This document shows, one piece after another, positions 25,552-33,814 of a DNA stretch of 64,000 bases. The DNA is from an uncultured Collinsella sp. (lineage in GTDB: Bacteria > Actinomycetota > Coriobacteriia > Coriobacteriales > Coriobacteriaceae). How positions within the stretch are numbered: position 1 is the first letter of the stretch; each line of letters starts with the position of its first letter. Where the stretch lies: contig CAAEOL010000014.1 in NCBI GenBank assembly GCA_900757595.1, forward strand, positions 1 to 64,000, given 5' to 3'. The notes beneath the pieces were generated by a model. The model saw only the letters and a list, made by a program, of their open reading frames with translations, did no database searches and was not told the origin of the DNA. The position numbers were made by a program, and so were the translations under genes.

Positions 25552-26174
25552 TGAAGTACTTTAGCAACATAACGGCGATAAGCGAACTTTCCGAGAGCGA
25601 GGGCGTGTTCACCACAGCCCAGGCGGCTCGCATGGACATCTCTCGAGATGCGCTGGCACACTCATGCCGTGCGGGGCGTCTTGAGCGGATATGCCACGGC
25701 GCCTACCGGATGTCTGGAACACAGCGCCGAGACACCGACGAGCTCAACGCTTTTTGGAAGCTCACCAATCCCTCCCTTTGCGCGTGGGAGAGAAAGCGTC
25801 AGTGGGATGGCATCGCCGTGAGCGGTACGACTGCGGCGAACCTGCAGCAAATGGGCGATTTCTACCTGTCCCCCTACAGGATGACCGCGCCCGCGCGTAT
25901 CAATACAAGAAACGAATCCCTTTCTTTTGTAAAGCGCGAGATCGCCGAGCAGGACATCGTTTGGCTCGACGGCCTGCCGGTAACTAAACCCGAGCGCACG
26001 CTTGTCGATCTTTGCCTCGATTGCGAGGACCCCTCATTAATTATCGATGCCTATAACGACGCGCTTGGGCGAGGGCTCGATATACAGCGGCTGAGAGGTC
26101 TTGTAGAAGAGAACTCTAAAACCGCCAAACGACGCGAGCTGATGGCGCCTTTGCTGACGGTACTGAACGGGTAA
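25551..26174 (+). CDS. abiEi: Type IV toxin-antitoxin AbiEi-family antitoxin
   Basis: A 207-residue protein with an N-terminal winged-helix region (GVFTTAQAARMDISRDALAHSCRAGRLERICHGAYR) and a C-terminal AbiEi domain (DGLPVTKPERTLVDLCLD). AbiEi represses its own operon and neutralises the nucleotidyltransferase toxin AbiEii next door. The frame also opens at 25527, but ATG 25551 starts the conserved domain and lies right after the promoter, suggesting leaderless translation. The toxin gene follows 15 bases later, the normal antitoxin-first order. Confidence 0.85.
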   Translation: MKYFSNITAISELSESEGVFTTAQAARMDISRDALAHSCRAGRLERICHGAYRMSGTQRRDTDELNAFWKLTNPSLCAWERKRQWDGIAVSGTTAANLQQMGDFYLSPYRMTAPARINTRNESLSFVKREIAEQDIVWLDGLPVTKPERTLVDLCLDCEDPSLIIDAYNDALGRGLDIQRLRGLVEENSKTAKRRELMAPLLTVLNG

Positions 26175-26189
26175 TGCGAAACGGAGGAC

Positions 26190-27080
26190 ATGGTGAAGTA
26201 CAAAACGCCTGCCGCATTGGAGATGGCTGTTAGGAATGCCGCAAGAGAATCGCCAATGGATACCAATCGGGCAATCGTCGGTTTCTACTTTCATCGCTTC
26301 CTATGTCGCGTTTTTTCAGAAGATGACGGCAGCTTTGTGCTCAAGGGCGGTCAAAGCGTCCTGGCGCGAACACTCGATGCACGTGTCACAAGAGATATTG
26401 ACTTGGTTGCTCAAGAGGAGAGTCTCGAAGAGGCTATTGTCGATCTGGTGCAGGCTGCTTCGATTGATCTGGAGGATTTCGTTTCGTTCGTCTTTGATCG
26501 TGCAGAGCAAATCAAAGAAGAAGATGAGTATCGGTGCGGTGCGAAGGTGTGGTTCACCCCCTTTATGGGAACCAAGAAGCTACAGCCAATTTCAATTGAC
26601 TTGGTAATTGATGAAGTGCGGGGACTTGAGCCTGAGGTTCTTGCGCCGATCGATCGTCTGAATATCGAGGGGCTCCCAGTCTGCGACTATCGAGTATGCC
26701 GAGTGGAGAGTGCCCTTGCAGATAAATTGCTCGCAATGATAGAGATGCATGAGGGCCGTGCTTCATCGCGAATCAAGGATATAGTCGACATCTTGGTGTA
26801 CGCGAAAACTTGCTTCGTCGATGGGGCTACGCTTGTCGAGAGGGTCGAGAAAGAAGCGTCTGCCCGCAAAGTGGCAATGCCGGAAGAGTTCGTGGCGCCT
26901 CTCTGGTGGAAACAAAATGGTTCTGCACAGTACGTAAAGATGGCGAGGCAGGCGGGGGTACTTGATCTCGCGGGGAACATTGCTGGGGCAGAAGAGGTCG
27001 TCAATCGGTTGTATACACCGTGCTTTAATCATTCGGCGAATGTGTGCAAATGGAATCCTCAGACCACGGGATGGGAATAG
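26190..27080 (+). CDS. abiEii: AbiEii-family nucleotidyltransferase toxin
   Basis: A 296-residue DUF1814 nucleotidyltransferase-like protein. FVLKGGQSVLARTLDARVTRDIDLV (residues 49-73) holds the GG(S) and DxD active-site motifs. Family members block growth, some by modifying tRNA, giving phage resistance by abortive infection. GGAGG ends only two bases before ATG 26190, so GTG 26193, five bases away, may be the real start. The C-terminus is followed by a bidirectional hairpin. Confidence 0.87.
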   Translation: MVKYKTPAALEMAVRNAARESPMDTNRAIVGFYFHRFLCRVFSEDDGSFVLKGGQSVLARTLDARVTRDIDLVAQEESLEEAIVDLVQAASIDLEDFVSFVFDRAEQIKEEDEYRCGAKVWFTPFMGTKKLQPISIDLVIDEVRGLEPEVLAPIDRLNIEGLPVCDYRVCRVESALADKLLAMIEMHEGRASSRIKDIVDILVYAKTCFVDGATLVERVEKEASARKVAMPEEFVAPLWWKQNGSAQYVKMARQAGVLDLAGNIAGAEEVVNRLYTPCFNHSANVCKWNPQTTGWE

Positions 27081-27089
27081 GCTAGATAG

Positions 27090-27134
27090 TTAAGCCGGCG
27101 GCAGAATTAGTTCCTGTCGCCGGCTTAAGACGTT
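27090..27134. terminator. Bidirectional terminator between abiEii and the methylase-like gene
   Basis: TTAAGCCGGCGGCAG (27090-27104) pairs with CTGTCGCCGGCTTAA (27114-27128), one G-U. The convergent gene ends at 27150. Confidence 0.75.
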
Positions 27135-27149
27135 TCTACTGCCTATGCG

Positions 27150-28586
27150 CTATTCGCAGGTCTGGTCGACCACCTGGGTGACGGCCTTTTTTGCGCCTTC
27201 GAGGTCGCGCAGGGCTTGGGCGACAGCGGCCTCGGCTTGTTTCTTTGTCCTTACGACCTCGGCAAAGTGATTGATGGACTCGCTGTACTCGCGTGTGCGC
27301 GGGTCGAGCGCCGGCGGGACTTCGATCTCAAACAGGTCGCTAGGACGGATGGCGCGGATGCTGGCTGCTTCAGTTAATGCTTGAATCAGCTGCGCCCCGT
27401 GGCCTTCGGTAAGGTATCCAACAATTATCTCCGAAAACACTACGCGTTCATCTTCGGTCATCGTTTGGAATGACGGGCGAATGACGGTGGTGTTATGCGA
27501 AGCAACCAGATGCTGCTTAGCGTCATCGGAGCTGACGACGAGCAGGTTGGACGCGCCGTAGCGACCCAGCATGCGCGGCATGACGATATCTCCAGCGCGG
27601 AGCTCATAACGATCGAGAACGCTGGGGTCCACCTTTACGAATTTAGAATCCGAGCTATTTTGATTATCTGAAGCATCTACGGGCAGAAGATTGCCGTCCT
27701 GAAAATCTTGAGATGAGATTCGGCGCACCTCGACTGCGTCAATGTCGTTCGATGTCGTGCTCTCGCGGGGCATGAATGGCGCGACTCGCGTAAAAGAGTC
27801 ACCGAGTGTGGCGCTGTAGTTTCGGGTGATGGCGATGAGGCTGATTTTGCCTTTTGAGAGAGCGGCGTGGTGTTGGAGCAGCTCGCGCGTGGCAAAAGTG
27901 GACGTTTCGATTGGCGTCGATCTTGGCGTATTGGTATCAATGCGGGCCCAGTCAGGAGAGATAGAAAAGGTGATATCAGAGTAATACGATGTTTTAGTCA
28001 CATATTGAAAACGCGGTCCGGGCTCAATTGCGCTGCGAAATGCAACGCTGCGATTTCCTGAAGACAGTATGAGGAGCGCGCTTGTCATGTAGGGCCTGGG
28101 CTCGGAAAGTGGCAAATAAACGACGCTCTCGATGAGCCCTTCGCGTATCAAAATCGTGCGTGCTTGTTCAGCTTTATCAAGTAAATCGGCGGGAAGTACC
28201 ACGGCTGCTCGAGTGCGGCCCGAAAGGGCGAGAGCATACAGGCACCAAATAAAAGGACCCCAGTCGCAAAAATCAAGGTAGCCAGGCTCCAAATAATCGA
28301 TGAGCGCGGCACTGTCTTTTTCGATATCGTGCTTATTTGCGCGGTAGTAGTTTGATGCATCGACAAACACCGGCGCTGCATCATCATCGCTTGCATTCTG
28401 CTTGCCGGGTTCAAGCTCACAAATATCGGGCACGCCGTTACCGTTTAGGGTAAAGCACTTAGCGAGATCTTCGGCATCCACAGCGCCAGGCAGACGGACA
28501 GTGAGCAGGCGACTGCCTTGTTCCAGGTTAAGCGCGCGTGAGAGGGCGGCGGCGGTGAGACGTGGCAATGATGTTGTTTCACGCAT
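27150..28586 (-). CDS. Degenerate N6-methylase/specificity-like fusion protein A
   Basis: A 478-residue protein. The middle part (ALALSGRTRAAVVLPADLL, REGLIESVVYLP, TSALLILSSGN) resembles the C-terminal part of type I HsdM N6-adenine methyltransferases. The last 200 residues (YELRAGDIVMPRMLG, ASHNTTVIRP, then a helical RTKKQAEAAVAQALRDLEG tail) resemble an HsdS-type recognition half. No SAM-binding FxGxG is seen, and the place of the NPPF motif reads DWGPF, so catalysis is doubtful. It may be a DNA-binding or sensing subunit. AGAAAGG lies before the ATG. A second protein of similar plan is at 47.6-49.3 kb. Confidence 0.6.
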   Translation of the reverse strand: MRETTSLPRLTAAALSRALNLEQGSRLLTVRLPGAVDAEDLAKCFTLNGNGVPDICELEPGKQNASDDDAAPVFVDASNYYRANKHDIEKDSAALIDYLEPGYLDFCDWGPFIWCLYALALSGRTRAAVVLPADLLDKAEQARTILIREGLIESVVYLPLSEPRPYMTSALLILSSGNRSVAFRSAIEPGPRFQYVTKTSYYSDITFSISPDWARIDTNTPRSTPIETSTFATRELLQHHAALSKGKISLIAITRNYSATLGDSFTRVAPFMPRESTTSNDIDAVEVRRISSQDFQDGNLLPVDASDNQNSSDSKFVKVDPSVLDRYELRAGDIVMPRMLGRYGASNLLVVSSDDAKQHLVASHNTTVIRPSFQTMTEDERVVFSEIIVGYLTEGHGAQLIQALTEAASIRAIRPSDLFEIEVPPALDPRTREYSESINHFAEVVRTKKQAEAAVAQALRDLEGAKKAVTQVVDQTCE

Positions 28587-28876
28587 GTATAGAGACCTTT
28601 CTTCTTAGTGGGTTATATATTAGCAGAATAATTTGATAATTTCTAATGACGAGAACAGCGCACTGTGCTATCCTCGAAGCAATCCAAAACCAACTCAATA
28701 TTAACTGCTTGATACAACCGCTATACAGCCTTTAGGCAAACTGCGCTATCGAGCAGGGCAATTTCACTTACGAAGCAGCATGTTAGGTCAATAACTACTA
28801 CCTATGCCTCAGAACATTCTAAAACTTAGAACAAACTTACCGACAAACATTTGCAACTGGACAGGAAGAAGCATCC

Positions 28877-29794
28877 ATGAAGAACGAAGACAACATTTAT
28901 GAGGTATTCCTCAACACGCTCGACGAAGACCTCCGTGGCATGTGCGAAAAGAACGTGAAGGCAGAGAAGCCGTTTCCGTATCCGTACTGCGGTGAGGAGA
29001 ACGTTGAACGCCTCGCTAAGGCGCTTGTTGGCGTACTGGAAAAGCATTCACCCGATATTCCCGGGCTGGTGCCCGAGCAGTATCGAGACGATGTGCACGA
29101 GGCTCGCGAGCTTTTGGCCGCGGCGGCGCTCGCTTTGCTGTCGCTGTACTTTCCCCAGCGCGATAACTGTGTGCACTGCATGGCCATCTTAATTGGCATG
29201 TTTGAGCACGGAAGCAATCCGCGCTTTAAGTCGAGCGGCGTGCGCATGTTCGAGCAGGTTACGACAGGTATGAAGTACTCGTCCGAACAAGGTGGATATA
29301 TTCTGTCTCGCTTTGTGCGAAGCATCGACTACAAAAGACCCTGCGACCACGTGCATCGCGATGGGTCGCGCGGTTTTACGGCGGACGAGGACGATGCCGT
29401 CATGTTTTATAAGCGCTATCTCAAGGTGCAGAGACGCGTCTTCGATACCAGCCCGCGTTTCAACTTTGAGCTATGCGTCAAACGCCCGTTTGAGGCGCTT
29501 TCGGACAATCGGGAGAACTTTTATTGCATGGAGGAAAAGATGGAAATCGATTTGGCAACTAAGGTACGGGAGCTCCAGGACCGCTACACCCTCAACTTCG
29601 CTCAGGCCAAAGAGTATGACCTGCTCGACAAGCTGATGATTGATGCATTGCTTGCATATCTGCGCGACGGGTCAGTCTCAATCGCGGCGCGCGAGAGCTA
29701 TGTGGCGCAAACGGAGCGTCTGATTGACGGTGCGGTCAAGTTGCCGTGTGCGACGAGCCCCAAGGAGGGCGCAGACGTCGACCGTATTTCCTAG
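28877..29794 (+). CDS. Hypothetical protein, first plus-strand gene of the accessory locus
   Basis: A 305-residue, mostly helical, soluble, acidic protein with no motif that I recognise. It has several Cys (GMCEKN, PYPYCGEE, DNCVHCM) and a hydrophobic helix ELLAAAALALLSLYF. An AGGAAG ribosome site precedes the ATG. The upstream 290 bases (28587-28876) are clearly AT-rich and divergent from protein A, so they likely hold both promoters; no clean -35/-10 pair stands out. It ends 38 bases before the VirD4-like gene, so it is probably in the same operon. Confidence 0.75.
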   Translation: MKNEDNIYEVFLNTLDEDLRGMCEKNVKAEKPFPYPYCGEENVERLAKALVGVLEKHSPDIPGLVPEQYRDDVHEARELLAAAALALLSLYFPQRDNCVHCMAILIGMFEHGSNPRFKSSGVRMFEQVTTGMKYSSEQGGYILSRFVRSIDYKRPCDHVHRDGSRGFTADEDDAVMFYKRYLKVQRRVFDTSPRFNFELCVKRPFEALSDNRENFYCMEEKMEIDLATKVRELQDRYTLNFAQAKEYDLLDKLMIDALLAYLRDGSVSIAARESYVAQTERLIDGAVKLPCATSPKEGADVDRIS

Positions 29795-29832
29795 CAATCA
29801 CGCAGAACTATCGACAAGAAAGGGGCCGTGCC

Positions 29833-31317
29833 ATGTCGGTCATTAAGATGTACGGCTACGAGGCCGCGCAGCAAACGGAGTACCAAACCAAGAAGTGGGC
29901 GACCAAGGAGGAGATGCAGGCGCTGTCGTCCGGCGACGAGCAGCGCGATGTGATCCTGGCTAAGGGTGCCACGGTGGCGTTCTACGAGGACGACAAACAT
30001 TGGGAGACGAGTGTGTCTAACAATGTCTTTGCCTTTGGAGGCACCGGCAGCGGCAAAACGGCGAGTTTCATTTTGCCCAACCTGCTCAATCACCACGAAT
30101 GCTGTTATGTGGTCACAGACACCAAGGGTGAGTTGCTGCGCCGTACGGGGAAAGGCTTTGAAGAGGACGGCTACGAGGTAACGGTTCTCGATACTGTTAA
30201 TCCCGAGCAGTCGGCCGGATACGACCCTCTGCGCTACGTGATGGATGTCGAGGATATTCCCACCACAGTGGCGGCAATCATGGAGGGGGTCGATCCTGAC
30301 GGCCGTAGCCTTAGGTATGATCCGTTCTGGAATAACGCGAGCGACCTGCTGCTTCGAGCGATTGTTGGAATCCTGTTCCTCCTGGAGACCCTTGCCGGCA
30401 CCCTTACGCCGGGTGAGGACCCCAATGCCCCGCGCCGCTACCTTAAGATGAACAACGTCTTTAAACTGGCTGCGCTCATCAAGGTTACGGGAGATGGTGA
30501 GGGACGATTCCCGTTGGACTATCTTGTAGAAGAGGTGGAGTCCAGGGAGTTTCTCGATAAGTTTGGTGCGAAGAACGCTGATCTGTATGGCGTTGAGCAG
30601 TATCGCGATTTTCGAGGTGCGGCAGATAGGACGCTTAAGAGTATTCTGATCACGCTCAATGCAACTATCTCGCGGCTTAAGACGCCCCAGCTCATGCGCG
30701 TTTTTGAGAATGACGAGATGCGTCTTGATCGTATTGACGAGGGCAAGCGCGTGATCGATCTCAAGGTGAGCGACAACGATTCGGCTAATGCATGGCTTGC
30801 GAATGTTGCCCTTAAGCAGCTGTTTAACCTTGCCCAGCGCCGTGCCGATGCCAGCCCCAGCGGCCATTTGCAGCGTCGCGTGCAGTTTGTGCTCGATGAG
30901 TTTCCCAATGTGGGACGCATCCCCGATTTTGAGCGCAGCATTGCGACCGTGCGCAGCCGTGGAATTAGCTTTTTGATGTGCGCGCAGTCGTTGAGCCAGC
31001 TCGATGGCGTGTATGGCAAATCCACGGCGCTTACCATCCTCGATAACTGCGATAGCTTGGTCTATATGGGTGGCGGCAGCAACATCGCGACGCAGAACTA
31101 CATAAGCGAACTGTGTGGCGAGTCGGTTTTGGGCACCAAGTACGTGGGCGCCGAGCGCACTGCCGTAGATGTGCGCGGTTGCGTGATGACACCAGGCGAG
31201 GTTGGGCTTATGCCTCGCACCGATTGCCTGGTCAAGGTGACCGGCATGCGCCCCTTCCGCGCCAAGAAGTACTTTTGCGACGACCATCCCAATGCCGCCA
31301 AGTGGCTGAGGGATTAG
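29833..31317 (+). CDS. VirD4/TraG-like P-loop ATPase without N-terminal membrane helices
   Basis: A 494-residue ATPase of the type IV coupling-protein family. Walker A GGTGSGKT is at 69-76, the characteristic VVTDTKGELLRR at 93-104, Walker B FVLDEF around 352-357, and the late FLMCAQSLSQLDGVYG and IATQNYISELCG. Coupling proteins usually carry two membrane helices before Walker A, but here only about 68 soluble residues precede it. No relaxase, VirB4 or other conjugation gene is in the window, so it may pump DNA or remodel proteins outside conjugation. The frame opens at 29746 in the previous gene; ATG 29833 has AGAAAGGGG upstream. Confidence 0.85.
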   Translation: MSVIKMYGYEAAQQTEYQTKKWATKEEMQALSSGDEQRDVILAKGATVAFYEDDKHWETSVSNNVFAFGGTGSGKTASFILPNLLNHHECCYVVTDTKGELLRRTGKGFEEDGYEVTVLDTVNPEQSAGYDPLRYVMDVEDIPTTVAAIMEGVDPDGRSLRYDPFWNNASDLLLRAIVGILFLLETLAGTLTPGEDPNAPRRYLKMNNVFKLAALIKVTGDGEGRFPLDYLVEEVESREFLDKFGAKNADLYGVEQYRDFRGAADRTLKSILITLNATISRLKTPQLMRVFENDEMRLDRIDEGKRVIDLKVSDNDSANAWLANVALKQLFNLAQRRADASPSGHLQRRVQFVLDEFPNVGRIPDFERSIATVRSRGISFLMCAQSLSQLDGVYGKSTALTILDNCDSLVYMGGGSNIATQNYISELCGESVLGTKYVGAERTAVDVRGCVMTPGEVGLMPRTDCLVKVTGMRPFRAKKYFCDDHPNAAKWLRD

Positions 31318-31355
31318 TTCCTGCAGCTTTGTGTATCCCATCTTGCATGTTTTGT

Positions 31356-31397
31356 CGCACGGCTTCCGTTAGTCGTAAGCCGTGCGGTCCAGTTTTT
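31356..31397 (+). terminator. Terminator between VirD4-like and ClpP-like genes
   Basis: CGCACGGCTT (31356-31365) pairs perfectly with AAGCCGTGCG (31377-31386), followed by GTCCAGTTTTT. Confidence 0.75.
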
Positions 31398-31432
31398 GCC
31401 TCCTTACCGATTCCGTTTAGAAAGGAATTACC

Positions 31433-32035
31433 ATGCCCGTTATGTATCGTGAGCCCAGCATCATAAAGAAGTCCAAGGACGGCCGTGTTGCCGCTGTCGA
31501 TATGGCAAGCGAACTGCTCAACAGTCGTGTGCTGCTGCTGGAGGGCGAGGTCAACGATGTGACCTGTAACGGCCTTATTAAGTCCATGCTGGTGCTGGAA
31601 CATCAAAGCGCGACCGAGCCCATCACCCTCATCATCAACAGCCCGGGCGGCAGCGTTACGGCGGGGCTGGCGCTCATCGACACCATGCAGTCGCTCGACT
31701 GCCCCGTGGTCACGGTAGGCGAGGGCGTCGTGGCATCGATGGCCGCGGTGATCCTGGCCTGCGGCGACCACCGCCAGGTGTACCGCCACACGCAGGTGCT
31801 CATTCACCAGTTGATGGGCGGCACAGGCATGGCGCAGCAGACCGATATCGAGATTGTGGCCCAGCATACGGCAGCCATGCGTGCCGAGTTGGACGAGCTG
31901 CTGGCCGAGCACGGCAACCTGAGCGCCCAGGAGTTCCATGAGCTCACCGAGCGTGACTGCTGGTGCAACGCCAAACGCGCTTTGGAGCTGGGCCTGGTGG
32001 ATGAGGTGATTGCGCCCAGCAAGAAGGCGCTCTAG
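31433..32035 (+). CDS. ClpP-like serine protease
   Basis: A 200-residue ClpP-family peptidase with the full triad. Ser102 lies in GEGVVASMAAV, His125 in LIHQLMGG and Asp175 in LTERDCWCNAKRALELGLVDEV. INSPGGSVTAGLALIDTM matches the oxyanion-region signature. Spacing agrees with E. coli ClpP. It is probably an accessory copy: it sits in a variable locus with no clpX next to it, although a ClpX-like gene lies 18.5 kb downstream in the same locus. An AGAAAGG ribosome site lies before the ATG. Confidence 0.9.
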   Translation: MPVMYREPSIIKKSKDGRVAAVDMASELLNSRVLLLEGEVNDVTCNGLIKSMLVLEHQSATEPITLIINSPGGSVTAGLALIDTMQSLDCPVVTVGEGVVASMAAVILACGDHRQVYRHTQVLIHQLMGGTGMAQQTDIEIVAQHTAAMRAELDELLAEHGNLSAQEFHELTERDCWCNAKRALELGLVDEVIAPSKKAL

Positions 32036-32109
32036 CGGGGCGCATGCCTTACAAGTACGTTGTGCAGGGCGAACAAGTGCGTAAATTCACAGCCAGAAAG
32101 AGGTTGAAC

Positions 32110-32928
32110 ATGAACAGGATTTGGGACGTCGATGGCATTGAGTGGGAAGACCTGCCCACCGTGAGCGACCTGCTGTGCGCTGCGGACACAAAGATCCTGG
32201 CGCGTGAGGTTGCCCTTCGATACGGCGGCAAGCCGGACGGCCGCGGCCGTGGCGATAGCGAACGCAGCCTAAAGCGCGCCCGCCGCAAGGTCAAAAAGCT
32301 GCGGAAGATAGATCCCGAGCCCAGCGACAAGATCATCCTGTTGCCCAAGCATGTCATCAATCGTCGCGATGCGGGCCACGGTTTTGGCTATTACGACGTG
32401 GAGCCGTGCATCTTTATGCGCGACGGCGTGCAAAGGCTGGGGGAGGACGCACTCGCCAATGTGCTTCCGTGGGAATTGATCCTGATGGATGATGAGTCCG
32501 CGAGCGAAATGCTGGGCTTTCGCGTATGGCTCGAAGGCGAGTGGGATCTATGCGAACGTTATCGCTTTTTGGCCGTGGTGTGTGTTCGCATGCTGAACAA
32601 CATCTGGGCGCAAAAGGAGCTGCGCAAGTTCCTCGAGCAGGGCGATGCGGCCTGCGATATGGACGAGGACGATGTAGTTGAGGACATTCGCCGCGACGTG
32701 CTGTATCCCGAGGAAGTAATTAACGCCAAACTCGGCGGCTATTGGGACGCGAGTTTGGGACTCAACCTGCCCTGGAAGGACGAGCATCGGCAGACTTGCA
32801 CGCGGATTGACAGGGCTATCGATGACCTGTTTGCCGAGGAAACGAAGCGCTGCGCTGCGGAGCTTGGGAAGAAGCTCGAGCGCGGGTATGAGGAGCGCGG
32901 GGAGTTACTGAACGGGATGTCCTTGTGA
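32110..32928 (+). CDS. Hypothetical protein of the accessory locus
   Basis: A 272-residue soluble, highly charged protein. It begins MNRIWDVDGIEWEDLPTVSDLL, has a basic stretch (RSLKRARRKVKKLRK) that could bind nucleic acid, and a helical C-terminal half. No catalytic motif is recognised. The frame opens at 32044, 8 bases after the ClpP stop, without a ribosome site; ATG 32110 has AGAAAGAGG at good distance and starts the compact domain. It is likely co-transcribed with the ClpP-like gene. Confidence 0.65.
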   Translation: MNRIWDVDGIEWEDLPTVSDLLCAADTKILAREVALRYGGKPDGRGRGDSERSLKRARRKVKKLRKIDPEPSDKIILLPKHVINRRDAGHGFGYYDVEPCIFMRDGVQRLGEDALANVLPWELILMDDESASEMLGFRVWLEGEWDLCERYRFLAVVCVRMLNNIWAQKELRKFLEQGDAACDMDEDDVVEDIRRDVLYPEEVINAKLGGYWDASLGLNLPWKDEHRQTCTRIDRAIDDLFAEETKRCAAELGKKLERGYEERGELLNGMSL

Positions 32929-32955
32929 ACGGTTGCCGACGGTCCGATAAAAATC

Positions 32956-32974
32956 TGTCCGGACGAAATGATAG
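32956..32974 (+). promoter_or_regulatory. TGTCCGnACG motif, copy 1
   Basis: TGTCCGGACGAAATGATAG lies 42 bases before the 33016 start codon. Similar strings occur upstream of genes at 45956, 46952 and 52508, suggesting a shared operator or promoter part of this locus. Confidence 0.35.
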
Positions 32975-33015
32975 AACGATGGCGTAAATAGCATCTGCAC
33001 TTTAAGGAGTTAACA

Positions 33016-33453
33016 ATGGGAATCGCCTATAAGGAACTGTTTCGTGTAAACCGTCCTATCTGTGGGCCTGGACCAGGAGGTTTCTTCATTAAAAGATTCA
33101 AGGAAGGCGGCTACAGTGAGGCTGAATTGCTCGATTTAATTTCGGGAGTGGACTTTTCTCTTGGTGAAGTGGATGAGGACATTAGCCTGAAAAAGAAATG
33201 CGAAATAGTCGAACAGGCGGTGAGTGGGGTGCATTATACGAGTTGGGCCCCCAGCGTGATCAGCATGATCATCTCACTTACGGTCGGAGGGTGTCTGTCT
33301 GCATGGGCGGGCAACAATTCAATCGCTGCCGGGGTTTTCGTGACGCCATGCCTGATTGCCTTGGGAATATATGCATGGTTTCGTTTATGCTTTGAGCGAA
33401 ATCAAACGGTACTGTTGGGTGCGCTGAACCACATAAAGACACTTCAGCCGTAG
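33016..33453 (+). CDS. Small membrane protein, unknown function
   Basis: A 145-residue protein. The N-terminal 75 residues are soluble (a Gly/Pro-rich GPGPGGFFIKRF, then acidic helices). Two membrane helices follow (about 80-98, VISMIISLTVGGCLSAW, and 104-122, IAAGVFVTPCLIALGIYAWF), then a short cytoplasmic tail. TAAGGAGTT precedes the ATG. It is the last backbone gene before the inserted restriction/SIR2 region. Confidence 0.65.
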   Translation: MGIAYKELFRVNRPICGPGPGGFFIKRFKEGGYSEAELLDLISGVDFSLGEVDEDISLKKKCEIVEQAVSGVHYTSWAPSVISMIISLTVGGCLSAWAGNNSIAAGVFVTPCLIALGIYAWFRLCFERNQTVLLGALNHIKTLQP

Positions 33454-33530
33454 TTGCATGAAATCGCCGATCGCCTGCCGTGGGCCCTCGGGACCGCCCT
33501 CGCGGCGCCCTTCCCGCTCTTTCCGGACAT
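33444..33530 (-). pseudogene. Possible truncated 5' end of a phage-like gene
   Basis: On the minus strand GGAGGACGCCATG opens a 28-codon frame (MSGKSGKGAARAVPRAHG...) in very GC-rich sequence that stops where it meets the 33453 gene. The good ribosome site but tiny, basic product suggests the start of a gene cut off at an insertion junction. This is weak evidence. Confidence 0.25.
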
Positions 33531-33582
33531 GGCGTCCTCCGATCTCCCGGGGCCGGCCGACCCGGCCCTCAGGGTATCGGAT

Positions 33583-33620
33583 TCCCAAATTCATCCGTAC
33601 ATGTACGGATGAATTTGGGA
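33583..33620. repeat. 38-base perfect palindrome
   Basis: Bases 33583-33601 and 33602-33620 are exact reverse complements with no loop, centred on TACATGTA. The rest of the 33454-33814 gap holds GC-rich sequence on the left and no convincing gene. The palindrome marks the left edge of the defence cassette. Confidence 0.85.
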
Positions 33621-33814
33621 GGTGTTCGGATGAAGTTGATATTCAAGGGGTGCGGCAGTTGGCAGGAATCTCAAGCGCCCAACCGCCAATCTCCACATTT
33701 CTTTGCTAAACTAGCTTTGCGCGGGAAACCGTGCATAGTTCGGGAGCATGTCCCCCAACTGGATCTAGGTTCGGATGCCGTTGCCCGGACTATTGGTGAA
33801 GGTTGGGGGACTTC

